Positions 51,552-63,095 of a stretch of DNA of 64,000 bases are shown here, in pieces (the first letter of the stretch is position 1; the number at the start of each line of letters is the position of its first letter). Position numbers and translations under genes: made by a program. Origin of the DNA: JAFGRU01 sp963665915 (GTDB lineage: Bacteria; Desulfobacterota; Desulfuromonadia; Desulfuromonadales; JAAYDE01). Under the pieces are notes generated by a model. That model had not been told where the DNA came from. It saw only the letters and a program-made list of their open reading frames with translations, and did not search any database. The stretch lies in the NCBI GenBank assembly GCA_963665915.2, contig CAXXSG010000003.1:186001-250000 (forward strand), read 5' to 3'.

Positions 51552-54500
51552 AAAACCGCACGGTAAACGAACCACACCCCGATTTCGTGGTCCTATTCCC
51601 TGGATGGCGGGGAATTCCGTGGCCGCCAATCTGGTAATGCTGGTTTTCCTGGTTGGGGGACTCCTCTGGGGGACCCAGATCAAGCAGGAAGTCTTTCCTG
51701 AATTCGATCTTGATTTTGTCAACGTGAGCGTGGCTTATCCGGGGGCGAGCCCCGAGGAGGTGGAACAGGGCATTATCCTGGCGGTTGAGGAGGCAGTTCA
51801 GGGTCTCGACGGGGTTGAGGAGGTGACCGCCACTGCCAAAGAAGGAAGTGGTACCGTCATGATCGAGATGATCGCCGGCGGGGATTTGCAGCGCCTGGCC
51901 CAGGACGTTCAAAGCGAAGTGGATCGCATCACATCCTTTCCCGAGGAGGCGGAGCAACCCAGAGTGGAGATTGCAACCCGCCAGCGGGAGGTTCTTTCCG
52001 TAGTGGTTTACGGGGCTGCCTCGGAAAAGGTCCTGCGCGATAGGGCGGAAACGTTGCGCGACGGGCTGCTGCAGATGGAGGATATCACCCAGGTTGAGCT
52101 CAGCGGGGTGCGTGACCTTGAGATCGGCATCGAGGTGTCGCAGGCGAAGCTACGCTCCTACAACCTCACTCTCAGGGATATCGCCGACAAGGTCAAGGCC
52201 CTGGCTGTGGAACTCCCCGGGGGCGGGATCAAGACCAGCGGTGGTGAAATTCTGGTGCGCATGAAGGAGCGGCGTGATTACGGAAAAGAGTTCGCCCGCA
52301 TCCCCATCATTGCCTCCAATGATGGAACCCAGGTCTTTCTGGAAGATATCGCGACCATCAGCGATGGTTTTGTCGATACCGACACCTATGCCACCTATAA
52401 CGGTCTGCCGGCGGCCATGATAAACGTTTACCGGGTCGGAGAGCAGACCCCCAAGTCGGTTTCTGCAGCAGTTAAGGATTATCTTGAAAAAAATAGCACA
52501 AGTCTTCCGGCGGGACTGAAAACCGCCATCCATCACGATCGCTCCGATATTTATAGCCAGCGTCTGGATCTGATGGTCAGGAACGGTTTCTTAGGACTGC
52601 TGTTGGTGTTTTTTCTGCTCGGCATGTTTCTCGAAGCCCGACTGGCGTTCTGGGTGGCCATGGGAATTCCCATCTCTTTTCTTGGTTCCCTCCTGTTTCT
52701 CCCGGCCATGGGCATCAGCATCAACATGATTTCCATGTTCGCCTTCATTATTGCTCTCGGCATTGTCGTGGACGATGCCATTGTCGTGGGAGAAAATATC
52801 TATCAATACCGCCAGGCCGGGGTGCCGGCCCTGGAAGCGGCGATTTCCGGTGCCCGCGAGGTGGCCATGCCGGTCACCTTCAGCATCCTCACCAATATTG
52901 CCGCTTTTCTACCTCTCTATTTTGTGCCCGGAATCATGGGCAAGGTTTTCCGAACCATCCCGGTGGTAGTCATCACGGTATTTATTATCTCGTTGATTGA
53001 AAGCCTTTTCGTGTTGCCCGCCCACCTTGGACATCGGCAGGAAAAAACCAGAAAAGGACCGCACATCTGGCTGCACCACAAGCAGCAGGTTTTCAGTGCC
53101 TGGTTCATGCGTCTGGTAAAAGAACGTTATGGCCCGTTTCTGCACAGCTGTCTGCGCAACCGCTACGTGGTTTTGGCGGTCGGCCTGACGCTTCTTCTGG
53201 TGGTCGTGGCCTATGTCAAAAGCGGACGCATGGGGATGACCATGTTCCCGCGGGTGGAAGCGGATTATGCTTTTGCCGAGGCGACTCTCCCTTATGGCGT
53301 TGCGGTGAAAAAGACCGAGGCGGTGGAAAGGCGCCTGGTTGAGGCGGCCCACCGGATTGCCGAGGAAAACGGTGGGGAAGAACTCGTGGAGGGAATCTTT
53401 GCCCTTATCAACGGCAATGTCAGCGAGGTGCGGGTGATGCTCACACCTCCCCGGCAACGCCCCCTCTCCACAGCCGAGTTCACCCGTCTTTGGCGGCAGG
53501 AGATCGGTGCTATCCCCGGCGTTGAAGCTTTAAATTTCAAATCCGATCGGGGCGGCCCGGGTTCGGGAGCGGCTCTTTCCATTGAGTTAACCCATCGCGA
53601 CCTGGATGTTCTGGAAGCGGCGGCCGCAAAGCTGGCAGTCGATCTCCAGGGCTTTCCCAACGTCAAGGACATCGATGACGGTTTTTCCTGGGGTAAGGAG
53701 CAGGTCGATTTCAAAATCCGTCCCGAGGGGAGGGCTTTGGGCCTGACATCCCGGGACATCGCCAACCAGATTCGTAACTCTTTCTACGGGGCTGAGGCCT
53801 TGCGTCAACAGCGGGGACGGAACGAGGTCAAGGTCATGGTCCGCCTTCTCGAGGATGAGCGGCTCTCGGAATTCAACCTGGAAGAGTTGATTCTCCGCTC
53901 GCCCGGCGGGGTGGAGGTACCTTTGCGCGAGGCGGTGACGGTGAAACGTGGACGCGCTTACACACAGATCGGTCGCCGTGCCGGCCGTCGGGTCATCACC
54001 GTAACGGCCGATGTCGAACCACAGCACCAAGCGGGTATGATCCAAGCGGCCATCCAAAAAGAGGCCCTTCCGTCCTTGATAAAAAAATATCCCGGCCTTA
54101 ACTACAGTTTTGAAGGAAAACAGGCGGATATTTCCGAAAGCATGGATAACCTGGTGCGCGGCCTGCTTCTCGCCATGATTGTGATTTATGCTTTGCTGGC
54201 CGTCCCTTTTAGAAGCTACACTCAGCCGGCCCTCGTCATGCTCGCCATCCCTTTCGGCATTGTCGGTGCGGTCATCGGTCATCTTCTCATGGGTTATAGC
54301 TTGAGCGTGATGAGTATGCTCGGCGTGGTGGCGCTCTCCGGCGTGGTCGTGAACGACTCTCTGGTTCTCATCGATTATGCCAACCGCATGCGCAAAAAAG
54401 GGAAAACCGTCGGACAGGCTATCCACATGGCCGGCATCAGCCGTTTTCGACCGGTTATGCTGACCACCCTGACGACTTTCGGCGGGTTGGCGCCGATAAT

Positions 54501-54699
54501 TTTCGAGACCTCGCGCCAAGCGCGCTTTCTGATCCCCATGGCACTGTCTTTGGGGTTCGGGGTGCTTTTTGCGACTCTTATCACTTTGATTATTGTGCCG
54601 ACGGGTTACCTGGCCCTGGAAGATGTTCTGGGTTTGCTGTGGAGAGGAAAAAAATTACAGCCTGATAATGGCTTGCCTAAAGCAGTCGGCCGAGGGTAA
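51541..54699 (+). CDS. RND family multidrug efflux permease (AcrB-like)
   Basis: A 1052-residue proton-driven transporter of normal length. It has 12 helices and two large periplasmic loops. GNSVAANLVMLVFLVGGLLWG opens it; the proton-relay aspartates are in FAFIIALGIVVDDAIVVGENIYQYR; the second half mirrors this with MSMLGVVALSGVVVNDSLVLIDYANRMR and LTTLTTFGGLAPII. PYPGASPEEVE-like VAYPGASPEEVEQGI is present. Substrate range is not predictable; it groups loosely with hydrophobic and amphiphilic drug pumps rather than metal pumps. Confidence 0.94.
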   Translation: MAVEKPHGKRTTPRFRGPIPWMAGNSVAANLVMLVFLVGGLLWGTQIKQEVFPEFDLDFVNVSVAYPGASPEEVEQGIILAVEEAVQGLDGVEEVTATAKEGSGTVMIEMIAGGDLQRLAQDVQSEVDRITSFPEEAEQPRVEIATRQREVLSVVVYGAASEKVLRDRAETLRDGLLQMEDITQVELSGVRDLEIGIEVSQAKLRSYNLTLRDIADKVKALAVELPGGGIKTSGGEILVRMKERRDYGKEFARIPIIASNDGTQVFLEDIATISDGFVDTDTYATYNGLPAAMINVYRVGEQTPKSVSAAVKDYLEKNSTSLPAGLKTAIHHDRSDIYSQRLDLMVRNGFLGLLLVFFLLGMFLEARLAFWVAMGIPISFLGSLLFLPAMGISINMISMFAFIIALGIVVDDAIVVGENIYQYRQAGVPALEAAISGAREVAMPVTFSILTNIAAFLPLYFVPGIMGKVFRTIPVVVITVFIISLIESLFVLPAHLGHRQEKTRKGPHIWLHHKQQVFSAWFMRLVKERYGPFLHSCLRNRYVVLAVGLTLLLVVVAYVKSGRMGMTMFPRVEADYAFAEATLPYGVAVKKTEAVERRLVEAAHRIAEENGGEELVEGIFALINGNVSEVRVMLTPPRQRPLSTAEFTRLWRQEIGAIPGVEALNFKSDRGGPGSGAALSIELTHRDLDVLEAAAAKLAVDLQGFPNVKDIDDGFSWGKEQVDFKIRPEGRALGLTSRDIANQIRNSFYGAEALRQQRGRNEVKVMVRLLEDERLSEFNLEELILRSPGGVEVPLREAVTVKRGRAYTQIGRRAGRRVITVTADVEPQHQAGMIQAAIQKEALPSLIKKYPGLNYSFEGKQADISESMDNLVRGLLLAMIVIYALLAVPFRSYTQPALVMLAIPFGIVGAVIGHLLMGYSLSVMSMLGVVALSGVVVNDSLVLIDYANRMRKKGKTVGQAIHMAGISRFRPVMLTTLTTFGGLAPIIFETSRQARFLIPMALSLGFGVLFATLITLIIVPTGYLALEDVLGLLWRGKKLQPDNGLPKAVGRG

Positions 54700-54701
54700 C
54701 A

Positions 54702-56090
54702 ATGAGGGATTCAGTTGCAACTCGAAAAGCGGTCCTGTTGGTGGTGACCCTGACCGCTTTCATGATGCCCTTCATGATGTCGGCTTTGAACCTGGCCCTT
54801 CCTGCCATCCAGAGAGAATTTGCTATCGATGCAGTACTTCTCAACTGGGTGGTCAGTGTTTATGTTCTCTCCGCAGCTGTGTCTCTGGTTCCCTCAGGAA
54901 AACTGGCGGATATTTATGGTCGGAAAAAGGTTTTTGTTCTTGGCGTTCTCCTTTTTTTCCTATCTGCGCTGTGCCTGGTTTTGGCTAAAGCGATTTGGTG
55001 GCTGATTCTTTGGCGTATAATTCAGGGGCTGGGTGGGGGGATGGTCATGTCCACAGGAATGGCGATGATCACCTCGGCTTTCCCGCTGAGCGAACGGGGG
55101 AAAGCTATCGGTTTCAATGTAGCGGCAGTATATACTGGTTTATCGGTGGGCCCGATCATCGGGGGGGGGCTGACTGAGACCTTTGGTTGGCGCAGTATTT
55201 TCCTGTTTACGGTTCCTCTGGGAATGCTGGTTTTTATCCTCAGTATCAAAATGATCAAGGAAGATTGGGCTGAAGCTAGAGGGGAAAAATTTGATTTTAA
55301 AGGCAGTGTCCTTCTGGGAGCGGCTTTTATCTTCTTTATGTATGGTTTGTCCCTTATGCCGACCTGGTCGGGGGCGATAATTGTTGCTTTTGGAATTTTG
55401 CTCCTTTTTCTCTTCGTCTTCCAGGAACTTCGCACTCCGTTTCCGGTCTTTGAAGTCCGGTTGTTCCGGAATAACCGTGTTTTTGCTTTTTCGGGGGTGG
55501 CAGCCCTGATCAATTATGGCGCCACAGCCGCCGTTTCTTTTCTCCTCAGTCTCTATCTTCAGTACATAATGGGACTCGGGCCCCGGAGCGCTGGATTGGT
55601 TCTCCTATGGCAACCGTTGGTCATGGCTCTTCTCTCTCCCCTTGCGGGGCGGCTTTCGGACAGGATCGAGCCAAGAATTATCGCTTCTCTAGGCATGGGC
55701 CTGACGGCCTTGGGTTTGCTGCAACTGGTTTTTCTTCAGCAGGACACTGGAAAGGGCTACGTTATTCTGGCTCTGATCTGTCTGGGACTTGGCTTCGCCC
55801 TGTTTTCCTCCCCCAATATGAATGCTATCATGAGCAGTGTTGATAAACGCTATTATGGTGTGGCTTCCGGAGCTGTGGGGACCATGCGCTTAACCGGGAA
55901 CATGGTCAGCATGGCTGTTGCCATGGTTGTTTTTGCTCTAATCCTTGGCTCTCAGGGAATTTCTCCAGACCATTACCCGGACCTTTTACAAGCCATAAAA
56001 ACCTGTTTTGGAATTTTTGCCGGGTTGTGCGCGGCAGGCATTTTTTTTTCTTTTTCCAGAGGAAATTTAAGGATGAAGGGGATCACCTGA
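54702..56090 (+). CDS. MFS multidrug exporter, DHA2 (EmrB/QacA) type
   Basis: A 462-residue transporter with about 14 helices. Motif A is GKLADIYGRKKVFVLG, motif C-like LSVGPIIGGGLTETFGWRSIFLF follows helix 5, and LNLALPAIQREFAIDAVLLNWVVSVYVL is the DHA2 opening. It exports drugs in exchange for protons. It starts two bases after the RND gene stop, so it is the fifth gene of the tetR operon, an unusual pairing since RND pumps seldom share an operon with a DHA2 protein. Confidence 0.92.
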   Translation: MRDSVATRKAVLLVVTLTAFMMPFMMSALNLALPAIQREFAIDAVLLNWVVSVYVLSAAVSLVPSGKLADIYGRKKVFVLGVLLFFLSALCLVLAKAIWWLILWRIIQGLGGGMVMSTGMAMITSAFPLSERGKAIGFNVAAVYTGLSVGPIIGGGLTETFGWRSIFLFTVPLGMLVFILSIKMIKEDWAEARGEKFDFKGSVLLGAAFIFFMYGLSLMPTWSGAIIVAFGILLLFLFVFQELRTPFPVFEVRLFRNNRVFAFSGVAALINYGATAAVSFLLSLYLQYIMGLGPRSAGLVLLWQPLVMALLSPLAGRLSDRIEPRIIASLGMGLTALGLLQLVFLQQDTGKGYVILALICLGLGFALFSSPNMNAIMSSVDKRYYGVASGAVGTMRLTGNMVSMAVAMVVFALILGSQGISPDHYPDLLQAIKTCFGIFAGLCAAGIFFSFSRGNLRMKGIT

Positions 56091-56523
56091 TCTTTTTGCT
56101 CTATGAATAATCATTTTCTCCACAAATGACATGGTTGCTTGTTCCAGTCAGCAAACAATGTCATAAGGAAAGATATCCTTTCCTTAATTAAATACTGTAC
56201 TGCCAGTTAGGTTTAAGGTTTCTAAAGAGTGCTTCGCTCACGCTTTTTTTGTCACAACACCGGCGCTTTTTGTCCACGATGGGGCCTTGATAGCCTCAGT
56301 GTTCAACTCTCTGATTAATAAATGGAGTTTTTTCAAGAAGACTCTTCCGTTCCCAACGCCTCGTTTATTTTTGTGCCCTTCCTTAACATATTGATTTCAA
56401 AGTGATTTCTTTCCTGTCACGCAATAATGGAAAGCTTTTTTCTTTTGAAAAATTAGAAAATAATTTTTGTGGCGTATTTTTTGCCTTTTCACCGGATGGG
56501 GTAATTAAAGAAAGGGAGGGAAT
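56091..56523. other. Non-coding spacer
   Basis: 433 bases between the efflux operon and the beta-barrel gene. There is a GCTTCGCTCACGCTTTTTTT segment near 56231 that could be a weak terminator. The 60 bases before the gene are AT-rich and end in AAAGGGAGGG, the ribosome site. Confidence 0.4.
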
Positions 56524-57288
56524 ATGCTTTTGAAAAAATGGATGATTTTACTGGCGAGTGTTCTTTTATTTGCTGTACCCGCTTCTGCGGATGAGATGGT
56601 ATCTCTCAAAGCTGGATACCTGGTATTAAGTCCCGATGGATATTTTGCGGTTAATACCGGCATTACTCAAGGAACCGAGGTCGACCTGAATGATGATCTT
56701 GGGTTTGAGGACAGTAAGGAGTTTCAAGGTGAAGCGGCCTTAAGTTTTGGCCCTTTTCGGCTTTCAGGAAGCTATCTCCCACTTCGATTTTCAGGAAAAG
56801 GCATTCTAACTGAAGAGATCGTCTTTAACGGCGAAACTTATACTATAGGTGCTGAAGTTGAAAGTGATATCGATCTGGATCTTTACGATATTGCCTTGAC
56901 CTGGCATGTGATCAATCTGGACGATCTTCCGGTACGGTTTCAAATCGGTCCAGAGCTTTCAGTCAAAGTTGTTGATGCCGGTCTATCCATGGAGGAAACA
57001 AGCTCCAATATCAAAGAAGACGAGTCGATACTTGTCCCGATCCCGACTGTTGGTATCCGATCCCGAGTGGCTTTCGCTGATTATCTTGGAGTGGTTGGCC
57101 GGGTTGGTTATATGGAATACGACGAGAACAGTCTTTTGGATATTGATGCCCAGATCGAGTTTTCACCGCTACCTTTTGTAGGGGTATTTGCCGGGTATCG
57201 TTATCTTGATTTTGATGTGGATGAATCGGACATATTCATTGATGCAACCATGGATGGGTTTTATGGTGGGGTGATGGTTAGATTTTAA
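56524..57288 (+). CDS. Outer-membrane beta-barrel protein
   Basis: A 254-residue exported protein. A signal peptide ends near AVPASA-DE. The mature chain alternates polar and hydrophobic residues through about eight to ten strands: MVSLKAGYLVLSP, EAALSFGPFRLSGSYLPLRF, DLDLYDIALTWHVI, VVGRVGYMEYDE and GVFAGYRYLDFDV. The last strand ends MDGFYGGVMVRF, with the terminal phenylalanine recognised by the BAM machinery. Ligand and role are unknown. Terminator at 57309. Confidence 0.85.
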   Translation: MLLKKWMILLASVLLFAVPASADEMVSLKAGYLVLSPDGYFAVNTGITQGTEVDLNDDLGFEDSKEFQGEAALSFGPFRLSGSYLPLRFSGKGILTEEIVFNGETYTIGAEVESDIDLDLYDIALTWHVINLDDLPVRFQIGPELSVKVVDAGLSMEETSSNIKEDESILVPIPTVGIRSRVAFADYLGVVGRVGYMEYDENSLLDIDAQIEFSPLPFVGVFAGYRYLDFDVDESDIFIDATMDGFYGGVMVRF

Positions 57289-57308
57289 TCTGACTTTAAA
57301 CGATTTTT

Positions 57309-57333
57309 TCAGGGGGCCTATGGCCCCCTTTTA
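57309..57333 (+). terminator. Rho-independent terminator
   Basis: AGGGGGCC pairs with GGCCCCCT around a TAT loop and is followed by TTTTA. It is 20 bases past the beta-barrel gene. Confidence 0.85.
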
Positions 57334-57439
57334 TCCATAGCCCTTACCAGAAAAATAACTGGCATAGTATTATAATTTTTTGTTAAATAAAAACTTGCTT
57401 TTTATTTTTGCAGCGTGATATGTTACAAAAAATTAAAAA

Positions 57440-57604
57440 AAGTTTGTGTAAATCTTTTATCGCTGGACAGAATATTGCTGGATAAATATTAAAAAATCGC
57501 CCACCGCACAGACCATATCGGACTGTGTGGTGTTTTCGTTCAGGCAACCCTTTGATTTACGCAACCAACCCCCACCCAAAGGGAAAAAAGAAGGAGTAAA
57601 AGGA
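57440..57604 (+). promoter_or_regulatory. Probable long 5' untranslated leader of the cold-shock gene
   Basis: The 5' region of the cold-shock gene includes a hairpin at 57501-57532 (CCGCACAG...CTGTGTGG around ACCATATCGGA) and ends in AAGAAGGAGTAAAAGG. Long structured leaders regulate translation of cspA-type genes at low temperature. No canonical cold box was identified. Confidence 0.4.
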
Positions 57605-57805
57605 ATGGCAGAAGGTACAGTAAAATGGTTTAATGATGCAAAAGGTTTTGGTTTTATCGCGCAGGATGATGGTCCGGATGTATTTGTCCATTTCTCCGCG
57701 ATTTCTGGAGATGGCTTTAAATCTTTAGCTGAGGGAGATCGTGTCAAATTCGATGTAGTGGAAGGGCAAAAAGGTCCTCAATCAGCCAACGTGGAAAAAA
57801 TATAA
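57605..57805 (+). CDS. Cold-shock protein, CspA family
   Basis: A 66-residue single-domain nucleic-acid-binding protein. RNP1 is KGFGFIAQDD and RNP2 is VFVHFSAI; the opening GTVKWFNDAKGFGF is the family signature. It binds single-stranded RNA or DNA and melts RNA structure. ATG 57605 gives the correct start; the frame is open farther upstream but that sequence is leader. A terminator follows 30 bases after the stop. Confidence 0.97.
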   Translation: MAEGTVKWFNDAKGFGFIAQDDGPDVFVHFSAISGDGFKSLAEGDRVKFDVVEGQKGPQSANVEKI

Positions 57806-57833
57806 GTAACGTTTGATTTAAAATTTAACTGAT

Positions 57834-57872
57834 AAGAGCTCTCCGGAATCCGGCAGAGCTCTTTTTTTTGGT
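57834..57872 (+). terminator. Rho-independent terminator
   Basis: AGAGCTCTCCGG pairs with CCGGCAGAGCTCT (with a small bulge) around AAT and is followed by eight T residues. It ends the cold-shock transcript and, on the other strand, lies just after the ClC gene. Confidence 0.88.
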
Positions 57873-57907
57873 AAATTGAACTATGTGACGGACAGGGGTT
57901 TTGACGG

Positions 57908-59671
57908 TCAGTCAGGCCGCTTGATCATGGAAGAGAGAACCCGGTCTTTTAAAACCTGTTCTCTGTAGGCCCGCAACAGATCGTCTTTAATCAGAACGCC
58001 CACCACCGACCGCTGATCGGCAGCCTTTGTTACCGGAATTGTTGTGAAGCGATACTCCTCGAAAAGGTACAGTGCTTTTTCAAGCGTATCGTCCTGGGTC
58101 AGAAACACAACGTCCCGGCTCATCAGGTCTGCTGCCACGAGAACACCTTTCAACTCTTCCAAATACGAAAAAGTCCCTTTCAGATCCCGCAGAGAGAGTA
58201 CCCCGGCCAACTCATCTTTTTCATTTACCACTATGAAATGTGGAAAAACGGTTTCCTCCATTCGTATCGCAATCGATGTCAGTGGAGTGTCTGCCCGGAT
58301 CGTTTCGAATTCCTCGGTCATGAAATCAGAAACGTGGAGATGGCGCAGTACGCCGACATCATGTCCCCGTACGATATTGATGCCCTGCTGAATCAGCTTC
58401 ATTTCATAGACGGAGAAGCCGTAGAGCCTGCGTACAACGACAACACTGGCAATGCAGGCCACCATCAACGGCAGAATGGTCTCATAGTTGTTGGTGAGTT
58501 CAAAAACCGTCAGGATTGCAGTGATCGGGGCCAGCGTGGTTCCGGCAACCACGGCACCCATTCCTACCAGGGCATAATTGGCCGGGTTGATGGCTAGCCC
58601 AGGTAAAAATTGTTCTGCGCCGATGCCCACTGCCAGACCCAGAGCTGCTCCCCAGAACAGCGATGGGGCAAAGATGCCGCCACTCATACCTGAACCGATA
58701 CAAAGTGCCGTGGCCAGCATTTTGGCGGCCAGCAGCATCAGCGCCAACTTCAACCCCAGGGAATTAGTCAGGGCTTCGTTGACTGTTTCATATCCGACCC
58801 CCAGAACATGAGGATACTGGAGGGCCAGAATTCCCAGAAGCAATCCACCCAGGCCGGGTTTGATCCATTCGGGTGCTTTTAAAAGCCCGAAGAGGTGGGT
58901 GGTTCCAGAGAGCAGACGCATGAAAGCTATGCCTGCGGCCCCGGCGAGAATTCCAAGCATAAGGAATATAAGCAGTTCCCCGTAATGATTTATTTGGAAC
59001 GTGTGAAGTTCAAACGCCGGGAAGTTCCCCCAGAAAAACCGGGATAGAACCGAGGCAATGACAGACGCGACAATGATGTGGCTGATGTAGGCGACCTCGA
59101 TATCCATGAGGATGATTTCCAACGCGAACAGCGTACCGGTGATGGGAGCGTTGAAGGTTGCGGCAATCCCGGCGGCGGCACCGGAAGCGAGACAGACCCG
59201 TCGCAGATCGGGATCGAGCCGGAAAAGCTGGGCTATGGAGGAGCCCGCTGAGGCGCCGATCTGGACAATTGGACCTTCCCGGCCTACCGAAGCGCCACTC
59301 CCGATCAGGAGGCTCGTAACCAAAGCTTTCAGGAAAGTAACCCTGTGGCGGATGATGCTCTGGCGGTTGGCCACCGCAGCGATTACTTCCGGAACGCCGG
59401 GGCCTTTAGCTTCCGGGACCCAGCGATAAATAAAGATTCCGGCGACAAGACCGCCGAGGGTTGGAACGAGAATTTTCAACCAGGGAGGAGCAGCCAGGAC
59501 CTGATCAAGGAAGGTTACACCGGCGGGCCAGAATCCTCCCTGAAAAAGATCGATAAGGGTGCGGAAAATCAGCGCTCCGGCTGCTGAAATAACGCCGATA
59601 ACTACGGAAAAGAGTAGCAAGTAGAGGGTTCCGGGTCGTTTCTTTAACGGTGTCAGTATTAAATCGGACAT
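57908..59671 (-). CDS. ClC-type chloride channel or antiporter with C-terminal CBS pair
   Basis: A 587-residue inner-membrane protein. Signature parts of the ClC pore are GSGASVGREGPIVQIGAS (with the gating glutamate of GREGP), GIAATFNAPITGTLFALE and GSGMSGGIFAPSLFWGAALG. The GREGP glutamate favours chloride/proton exchange. Residues ~455-575 form two CBS domains (VSDFMTEEFETIRADTPLTS and VAADLMSRDVVFLTQDDTLEKAL), which usually bind adenine nucleotides and regulate transport. ATG 59671 has no strong ribosome site. Confidence 0.94.
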   Translation of the reverse strand: MSDLILTPLKKRPGTLYLLLFSVVIGVISAAGALIFRTLIDLFQGGFWPAGVTFLDQVLAAPPWLKILVPTLGGLVAGIFIYRWVPEAKGPGVPEVIAAVANRQSIIRHRVTFLKALVTSLLIGSGASVGREGPIVQIGASAGSSIAQLFRLDPDLRRVCLASGAAAGIAATFNAPITGTLFALEIILMDIEVAYISHIIVASVIASVLSRFFWGNFPAFELHTFQINHYGELLIFLMLGILAGAAGIAFMRLLSGTTHLFGLLKAPEWIKPGLGGLLLGILALQYPHVLGVGYETVNEALTNSLGLKLALMLLAAKMLATALCIGSGMSGGIFAPSLFWGAALGLAVGIGAEQFLPGLAINPANYALVGMGAVVAGTTLAPITAILTVFELTNNYETILPLMVACIASVVVVRRLYGFSVYEMKLIQQGINIVRGHDVGVLRHLHVSDFMTEEFETIRADTPLTSIAIRMEETVFPHFIVVNEKDELAGVLSLRDLKGTFSYLEELKGVLVAADLMSRDVVFLTQDDTLEKALYLFEEYRFTTIPVTKAADQRSVVGVLIKDDLLRAYREQVLKDRVLSSMIKRPD

Positions 59672-59988
59672 TCACAAAATTTCGATAGGGTTGAATAGCT
59701 ATGGCATTGAACATCCAGTCAAAATGAGATCACGGGTTAACAGGCTTACGCAGGAAGCTGGCCTTGTTTGCCGAGTTCAACATAATTCTAAACGGCTTCC
59801 GCAATTTGTACAGGAAAGCGGAAACAGTTGTCTAAAAACGCTAAGGTCGATAGCTGGAAATTGAATAATTGGATTGGGAAGAATGGGCGAGCCCTGCTCT
59901 ATAATACGGGGAGGCAACAAAACCGGAGTTGTTGAGATGGGTAACTTTCAGCACAGTTTCACAGGTGCTGGTGAGTTTCTAGCCCAAG
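59672..59988. other. Non-coding spacer
   Basis: 317 bases between two minus-strand genes, the ClC gene and the Rrf2 regulator. There is no convincing frame, hairpin or repeat. It should contain the ClC promoter. Confidence 0.4.
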
Positions 59989-60387
59989 TTAAATCAGATG
60001 GTCGAAAGAAATTTCCTGGAGGTGATTCTCCAGAATAGCTTGGAGTTTTTTAATCTCATTGTGGATTGTGCAGAATTTTTCCCGGGGACAGTTCTCTTGA
60101 GAATCTAAGCAAGTGTTAAGAAGAACTCCCCTGGCGTCGGTTTGTTTAAGGATTTCCAGAAGAGTGATTTCCTGTGGTTCTCTGGTAAGAGTCAACCCCC
60201 CGCTTCTGCCGCGCCGGCTTTTCAGAAAACCGGCTGCGACAAGCTTGGTTGTGATTTTTCTCAAAAAACGATAGGGTATAGACATATTTTCTGATAGTTC
60301 AGTGGCTGAAACGGGTTTGCCCTGATTTTCCGGTTTGGCGAGATAAAGAATGGTTCGAACACAGTAGTCTGCTTCTCTGGTAATCAT
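59989..60387 (-). CDS. Rrf2 family transcriptional regulator
   Basis: About 132 residues. The winged helix begins MITREADYCVRTILYLA and contains TELSENMSIPYRFLRKITTKLVAAGFLKSRRGRSGG, the Rrf2 recognition region. Three cysteines in CLDSQENCPREKFC near residue 100 match the cluster-binding pattern of IscR, NsrR and RsrR, so it probably holds an Fe-S cluster and senses redox state or nitric oxide. AGGAGGAATTC sets ATG 60387; upstream extension to 60660 is not coding. The targets may include itself. Confidence 0.92.
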   Translation of the reverse strand: MITREADYCVRTILYLAKPENQGKPVSATELSENMSIPYRFLRKITTKLVAAGFLKSRRGRSGGLTLTREPQEITLLEILKQTDARGVLLNTCLDSQENCPREKFCTIHNEIKKLQAILENHLQEISFDHLI

Positions 60388-60530
60388 GAATTCCTCCTGG
60401 ATAAAACAACACCAATCCAGTATCATAAAAAAAGACGAGTGGTCAACCCCTTTTTTCTTAAGAAGAATATGTTCCTCGTCAAAATCAAGTAAGAATATTT
60501 GTGGTGATTTTGGGGAATAAAAGTATTTTT

Positions 60531-60995
60531 TCAAACTTGTCGCTGCCAACAGTTGAGCTGTGTCGGAGACCAGCCGAGCCGGGAATAAAACCTCAATGCC
60601 GGTGTGTTTTCCTTGTCCGCCAGAAGCTGTAGACGGCGAATGCCGCGTTTTGCGGCCCATTGATCAAGGGCTACCAACAACTTTTTTCCGATCCCCTTGC
60701 CGCGGAAATCTGCATGGACGACAACATCCTCTACCAGGGCGGCTTCGCCCCCTTCAGCAGTTGAAACAAGAACCTGCACAGTGCACATGCCGACTACTTT
60801 CCCTCCGGATTCCGCAACCCAGACCATGCGATCCGGACTTTTCGCCAGCATGAGCTCTAACCCCTTTTTCTGGCGTTTATGATTGAACTCAAAATCCGCC
60901 TCCAGGGAAAAAAGTTCATGCAGAAGTTCGATCAGTTCATCCACATCCTCCATCTCACCGAAACGGATGAGAATTGGCGTCTGTCTTTTTGTCAT
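60531..60995 (-). CDS. GNAT family N-acetyltransferase
   Basis: About 154 residues. The acetyl-CoA loop is VVHADFRGKGIGKKLLVALDQWA (R/Q-x-x-G-x-G/A), preceded by MVWVAESGGKVVGMCTVQVLVS and followed by GIRRLQLLADKENTPALRFYSRLGW, where the tyrosine near the end is the usual general acid. The acetyl acceptor is unknown. GGGAGGAAAAAAC precedes ATG 60995. It is 143 bases upstream of the Rrf2 gene on the same strand and may share its transcript. Confidence 0.9.
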   Translation of the reverse strand: MTKRQTPILIRFGEMEDVDELIELLHELFSLEADFEFNHKRQKKGLELMLAKSPDRMVWVAESGGKVVGMCTVQVLVSTAEGGEAALVEDVVVHADFRGKGIGKKLLVALDQWAAKRGIRRLQLLADKENTPALRFYSRLGWSPTQLNCWQRQV

Positions 60996-61281
60996 TAGTT
61001 TTTTCCTCCCTTTCCCGCTTTTAATGCAGCAAAAGAAATGCCGGGGCATGGCTGTTGCTTTATCTAGCTACAGATTGTCGTGAGGTAAAGGGTAAGAAAC
61101 AGCATAACCCATTGCTTTTATTTATGTTTATCCTTTTGGCCTGTACTTCCGGGTTGTTGGTGGTTTGATTTGCAACGTGTTTGTGATTATCCGGTGGGCA
61201 GTTGTCTGCTTAAATAAAGATCACTTAATTGTATATAAAAGTCAGGCAAATAATTAAAAGTAATATGGAAAGAGTGATTAT

Positions 61282-62841
<1,560 letters not shown>

Positions 62842-63095
62842 CCTCAGAGTTTAACCTGACCGTCGCGCTTTTCTCGCATTCGTCGGAGTTCAAATCTGAG
62901 CAAAATCAATTCTTGTAAAAATTCTTCCCTGATTCCACCCATTTTTTCTTTCCGCCCGTCCTGACTGACCTTGCTCTCATTCTGATGTTTTCATCGGCAG
63001 GATGAGGGTGGAAAACTTTTTGCACCTCATGTCGCCCCCAGCGGGAAGCGAATCGAATACAAGAATAATTTACTATTAAATTCAGCGAGGTCAGC

